From NCBI RefSeq assembly GCF_014647675.1, contig NZ_BMPQ01000009.1:219198-283197 (forward strand): a DNA stretch of 64,000 nt, in the 5' to 3' direction. Every line of letters begins with the position of its first letter. Within the stretch, counting starts at the first letter, position 1. Position numbers and translations under genes: made by a program. Of the stretch, positions 59,432-64,000 are shown one piece after another. Under the pieces are notes generated by a model. That model saw only the letters and a program-made list of their open reading frames with translations, made no database searches and was not told the origin of the DNA. The stretch is from Streptomyces flaveus. GTDB lineage: Bacteria; Actinomycetota; Actinomycetes; Streptomycetales; Streptomycetaceae.

Positions 59432-60274
59432 GTGGCGAACCCGACTTCCCGAACGCGCGGCGCCGGCTCGCCCGCCCGCCGCACCCTGACGGCGGCCAAA
59501 CGCGCGGCGGCCAAGCGCGCGGAGCGCGTCACCGGCGATCCCGGGGGCCCGGACGATCCTGGGGTCCCGGCCCCGGTGGAAGAGGTCGCCGGCAAGGCAC
59601 CGCGGCGGCCGGAAGGGCAAGAGGCCGGGCCCACGGTGCTCATCGAGGTTCCGGACGGCTGGGACGACCCGCCGGAGCCGTCACCGGAGTACTTCGAGGA
59701 GGATCCACCGGAGGGCGAGGACGCGATCGAGAACGAGGGCGGGACCGGCTCAGGTACCGCTGCGCGGCGGTCCCGCGGGAGGCTGCTCACCGCGATCCTG
59801 TCCGTCCTGCTCGTGGCGGGTCTGGTCGCGGTCGCCGTGCTCGGATGGCAGTACCGCGAGGGGCGGCGGGCCGAGCAGGCACGGGGGCAGGCACTCACGG
59901 CCGCGCGGAAGGCGGCGCCCGTCGTGCTGTCGTACGACTACCGGCGCCTGGACCGTGACTTCGCCGCGGCACGTGCCCACCTCACCGGGGACTTCCGCGA
60001 CGAGTACGGGAAGACCACGAAAACGGTGGTCGGGCCGACGGCCAGGAAGTACGAGGGCGTGGTGAAAGCCACCGTCGTGGAACCCGCCGACGGCGGCACT
60101 CCCGCGGCCTCGGTCGTGTCGGCCTCACCGGACAAGGCGGTCGTGCTGCTCTTCGTCAACCAAGTGACCAGGAGCACCCAGGTGTCGGGGCCGCGCGTGG
60201 ATCTGAACCGGGTGCGGATGACCCTGGACCGCACCTCCGAGGGCTGGAAGGTGAGCGCCGTCGACGCGCTCTGA
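59432..60274 (+). CDS. Mce-associated membrane protein 2
   Basis: 280 residues from GTG 59432 (AAGGAG upstream). A long acidic, proline-rich cytosolic arm with an alanine/lysine start is followed by a helix (LLTAILSVLLVAGLVAVAVLGW, about 118-139) and the same NTF2-like domain (VLSYDYRRLDRDFAAARAHLTGDFRDEYG). Closes the mce operon. Confidence 0.9.
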   Translation: MANPTSRTRGAGSPARRTLTAAKRAAAKRAERVTGDPGGPDDPGVPAPVEEVAGKAPRRPEGQEAGPTVLIEVPDGWDDPPEPSPEYFEEDPPEGEDAIENEGGTGSGTAARRSRGRLLTAILSVLLVAGLVAVAVLGWQYREGRRAEQARGQALTAARKAAPVVLSYDYRRLDRDFAAARAHLTGDFRDEYGKTTKTVVGPTARKYEGVVKATVVEPADGGTPAASVVSASPDKAVVLLFVNQVTRSTQVSGPRVDLNRVRMTLDRTSEGWKVSAVDAL

Positions 60275-60305
60275 GCACGCTCCTGACCGCCTCTCCCTGG
60301 CCGTG

Positions 60306-60337
60306 CCCTCCGCGCATCCCGCGCGGGGGGCGTTTTT
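60306..60337 (+). terminator. Rho-independent terminator of the mce operon
   Basis: A 10-base-pair stem (60306-60315 with 60321-60330, one G-T pair), a 5-base loop and a following CGTTTTT tract: a textbook intrinsic terminator 32 bases after the last Mce-associated gene. Confidence 0.9.
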
Positions 60338-60372
60338 CTGCGCCCGCTCTTGACAGGGTTCCCCAGCCTTGG

Positions 60373-60416
60373 GCAGCCTTTCCATTAAGCAGAAATAAAT
60401 TTCCGCATTGTGAAAT
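60373..60416. promoter_or_regulatory. GAAA/TTTC repeats upstream of hyi
   Basis: Between the terminator and the hyi gene the DNA turns AT-rich. GAAATAAATTTC (60392-60403) and ATTTC-N8-GAAAT (60399-60416) overlap as inverted repeats, and a TTGACA box lies at 60350-60355. A regulator of the glyoxylate/allantoin type is the likely binder; that is inference. Confidence 0.5.
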
Positions 60417-60442
60417 ATCAAGGAAAGGGAGCGCCGACCCCG

Positions 60443-61300
60443 ATGCCAGATTCCGAATGGACCACAGCCACAGACCAGCGCTTCAACGTCAACCTGTCCA
60501 TCCTCTTCACGGAACTCCCGCTCCCGGAGCGCCCCGCGGCAGCCGCCGCGGCGGGCTTCACCGCGGTCGAGTTGTGGTGGCCCTGGGTCGACTCCCCCAC
60601 TCCCGACCAGTCCGAGCTCGATGCCCTGAAGCAGGCGATCGAGGACGCGGGCGTGCGGCTGACAGGCCTGAACTTCTACGCCGGGCAGCTGCCGGGCCCG
60701 GACCGGGGCGCGCTGTCGATTCCTGGCGAGGAGTCGGAGAGGTTCCGCGCGAACGTCGACGTGGTGGCGGACTTCGCCCAGTCCCTGGGCTGCGGGGCGC
60801 TCAACGCGCTGTACGGCAACCGCGTCGAGGGCGTGGACCCGGCCGAGCAGGACGCGCTCGCGCTGGAGAACCTGGCGCTCGCGGCCCGGGCCGCCGACCG
60901 CATCGGCGCGAACCTGCTGATCGAGACCCTCAACAAGCCGGAGTCGCCGCGCTACCCGCTGGTGTCCGCCCCGGCCGGCATCGGCATCGTCGACAAGGTC
61001 AACGAGGCGACCGGCCTCGGCAACGCCAGGTTCCTCATGGACCTCTACCACCTGTCCATGAACGGCGAGGACCTGCCGTCGGTGATCGAGCGGTACGCCG
61101 CGAAGACCGGCCACGTCCAGATCGCCGACAACCCGGGGCGCGGCGCTCCGGGCACGGGGACGTTGCCGCTGGAGGACCTGCTGGACCAGCTCAGGAAGAC
61201 GGGTTACGAGGGCTGGGTGGGCCTGGAGTACAAGCCGGGCGACCGCCCGAGCACGGAGGCCTTCGAGTGGCTGCCGCGCGAGGCGCGCGCCGCCCGCTGA
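60443..61300 (+). CDS. hyi: Hydroxypyruvate isomerase
   Basis: 285 residues from ATG 60443 (AAGGAAAGGGAG 11 bases upstream; a GTG at 60410 lacks a site). TIM-barrel Hyi family: NVNLSILFTELPL at the start, ELWWPW, LNFYAGQLPGPDRG, NALYGNR, LLIETLNKPE, FLMDLYHLSMNGED, HVQIADNPGRGAPGTG and GLEYKPG. It interconverts hydroxypyruvate and tartronate semialdehyde. First gene of the glyoxylate block with glxR. Confidence 0.94.
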   Translation: MPDSEWTTATDQRFNVNLSILFTELPLPERPAAAAAAGFTAVELWWPWVDSPTPDQSELDALKQAIEDAGVRLTGLNFYAGQLPGPDRGALSIPGEESERFRANVDVVADFAQSLGCGALNALYGNRVEGVDPAEQDALALENLALAARAADRIGANLLIETLNKPESPRYPLVSAPAGIGIVDKVNEATGLGNARFLMDLYHLSMNGEDLPSVIERYAAKTGHVQIADNPGRGAPGTGTLPLEDLLDQLRKTGYEGWVGLEYKPGDRPSTEAFEWLPREARAAR

Positions 61301-61344
61301 ACGGCAACCCACAGACGTAGTACGGCAGTTGGAGAGGCACCCTG

Positions 61345-62238
61345 ATGAGCAGCAGACTTCCCAAGGTCGCGTGGATCGGGCTCGGCATCATGGGCTCCCC
61401 CATGTCCGAGAACCTGATCAAGGCGGGTTACGACGTCACCGGCCACACCCTGGAGCAGGACAAGCTCGACCGCCTGGCCGCCGCCGGCGGAACCGCGGCC
61501 GGCTCCATCGCCGAAGCCGTACGGGACGCCGACGTCGTGATCACGATGGTGCCCGCATCGCCGCAGGTCGAGGCCGTCGCGTACGGCCCTGACGGCATCC
61601 TGGAGAACGCAAGGTCCGGCGCCCTGCTGATCGACATGTCGTCCATCACCCCGCAGACCTCCGTCGACCTGGCGAAGGCCGCGGCGGCGAAGGGCATCCG
61701 CGTCCTCGACGCCCCGGTCTCCGGCGGCGAGGCGGGCGCCGTCGAGGCCGTGCTGTCCATCATGGTCGGCGGCGAGCAGGCCGACTTCGACGAGGCGAAG
61801 CCGGTCTTCGAGGCCCTCGGCAGGACCATCGTGCTCTGCGGCCCGCACGGCTCCGGCCAGACCGTGAAGGCCGCGAACCAGCTGATCGTCGCCGTCAACA
61901 TCCAGGCGTGCGCCGAGGCCGTGGTCTTCCTGGAGAAGTCGGGCGTCGACCTGAAAGCAGCCCTCGACGTCCTGAACGGCGGCCTCGCGGGCTCCACGGT
62001 ACTGACCCGCAAGAAGGACAACTTCCTCAACCGCGACTTCAAGCCGGGCTTCCGCATAGACCTGCACCACAAGGACATGGGCATCGTCACCGACGCCGCC
62101 CGCAACGTCGGCGCGGCCCTGCCCGTCGGCGCCGTGGTCGCCCAACTCGTCGCCTCCCTGCGCACGCAGGGCGACGGCGACCTGGACCACTCCGCGCTGC
62201 TGCGCGCGGTCGAGCGCCTCTCCGGCGCGCAGGTCTGA
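61345..62238 (+). CDS. glxR: Tartronate semialdehyde reductase (2-hydroxy-3-oxopropionate reductase)
   Basis: 297 residues. Beta-hydroxyacid dehydrogenase family: NAD loop WIGLGIMGSPMSENLI, substrate motif DAPVSGGEAGAVEA and the catalytic lysine in GSGQTVKAANQL (K174 region), then FKPGFRIDLHHKD. It reduces tartronate semialdehyde from glyoxylate carboligase to glycerate. 44 bases after hyi. Confidence 0.95.
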   Translation: MSSRLPKVAWIGLGIMGSPMSENLIKAGYDVTGHTLEQDKLDRLAAAGGTAAGSIAEAVRDADVVITMVPASPQVEAVAYGPDGILENARSGALLIDMSSITPQTSVDLAKAAAAKGIRVLDAPVSGGEAGAVEAVLSIMVGGEQADFDEAKPVFEALGRTIVLCGPHGSGQTVKAANQLIVAVNIQACAEAVVFLEKSGVDLKAALDVLNGGLAGSTVLTRKKDNFLNRDFKPGFRIDLHHKDMGIVTDAARNVGAALPVGAVVAQLVASLRTQGDGDLDHSALLRAVERLSGAQV

Positions 62239-62252
62239 CGCCCCCGATGACT

Positions 62253-62353
62253 CCGGGTGGCGCCGCCGCTTGACATCTGTCCTGTCGCGCCCGGGCGGCG
62301 GCGCCATCCGGACACACAGTGGGCCGCCGGGCACGGACTGTTCCGTGCCCGGC
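62253..62353. terminator. Two hairpins after glxR
   Basis: A 17-bp inverted repeat with one mismatch (62253-62269 and 62295-62311) is followed by a perfect 12-bp stem GCCGGGCACGGA with loop CTGT (62326-62353). They end the hyi-glxR transcript; the second is the better terminator-like structure. Confidence 0.7.
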
Positions 62354-62473
62354 GCTCACTGCGTCCCGCCCGTACGCCAGGGTGCGTACGCCGCCTACGA
62401 AACCCTCAAGAGAACCTCTGAACCCGTGCCCAGGGGCTTCAACTCCCCCCGTCTGCGGGCACATCCTCAGCAC

Positions 62474-62508
62474 ATGAGGCCCGCCGGCACGGGGGCGGCG
62501 GGCCTCAT
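62474..62508. terminator. Bidirectional hairpin at the end of gcl
   Basis: ATGAGGCCCGCCG (62474-62486) and its exact complement (62496-62508) flank a 9-base loop, 13 bases beyond the gcl stop. It can end the gcl transcript coming from the right and any read-through from glxR. Confidence 0.75.
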
Positions 62509-62521
62509 ACCGACTGGCTGT

Positions 62522-64000
<1,479 letters not shown>

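Overview
The window is high-GC actinobacterial DNA, almost certainly Streptomyces. It shows strong third-position GC bias, GTG starts, ATGA-coupled operons, a TTA codon in a cluster regulator, Streptomyces-type metK and an mce locus. It has three parts: a specialised-metabolite cluster (about 1-21.5 kb), an accessory and decay zone (21.5-34 kb), and a catabolic and cell-envelope region (34-64 kb).

Region 1 (1-21472) is a complete phenazine gene cluster with unusual tailoring. The left edge cuts a StrR/ParB-like regulator that carries a TTA codon. A minus-strand pair (methyltransferase and VOC protein, a possible self-resistance gene) diverges from a long plus-strand operon. The operon order is SDR, flavin monooxygenase, phzD, phzE, a small YdhR-like protein, phzF, phzG, flavin reductase, WrbA-like protein, stand-alone adenylation domain, carrier protein, KASIII-like enzyme, EhpF-like adenylating enzyme, EhpG-like aldehyde dehydrogenase, a methyltransferase set in the remains of an adenylation domain, phzB and phzC. 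After a hairpin come metK and an adenosine kinase. The inferred logic is as follows. PhzC feeds chorismate, and PhzE/D/F/B/G make phenazine-1,6-dicarboxylate. EhpF/EhpG reduce one carboxylate to the aldehyde. The SDR, monooxygenase and methyltransferases give a griseoluteic-acid-like core. The A domain (specificity residues close to threonine), carrier and KASIII-like protein appear to add an aminoacyl group. MetK and adenosine kinase would support SAM supply. A 15-bp perfect inverted repeat in the divergent promoter has the StrR-operator geometry (9-bp arms, 11-bp spacer).

Region 2 (21.5-34 kb) starts with gene remnants (a ferredoxin-reductase tail and a HipA-like kinase start) around a DsbA-like gene. 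Two divergent IucA/IucC siderophore synthetases follow, then an HxlR regulator divergent from an aminotransferase. The rest are small hypotheticals, a thioesterase, an HxlR/MFS efflux pair and an NmrA-type oxidoreductase/AraC pair.

Region 3 (33.8-64 kb) holds a GH89 lipoprotein and a minus-strand purine-degradation operon (OHCU decarboxylase, HIU hydrolase, uricase, guanine or 8-oxoguanine deaminase). Next are a multicopper oxidase, a Fic-type toxin/antitoxin pair, and an HTH/thiamine-binding-like pair. A tightly coupled three-gene operon (winged-helix-like protein, P-loop NTPase, membrane-anchored solute-binding-like protein) is of unknown role and lies divergent to an ECF sigma factor with its own transmembrane segment. 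A full mce lipid-import operon (ATPase, two permeases, six Mce proteins, two Mce-associated proteins) follows. The window ends in the glyoxylate pathway (hyi, glxR, gcl), which consumes the glyoxylate released by purine breakdown.

No tRNA, rRNA, CRISPR array or intact transposase was seen. All homology statements come from reading motifs and family knowledge; no search was run.
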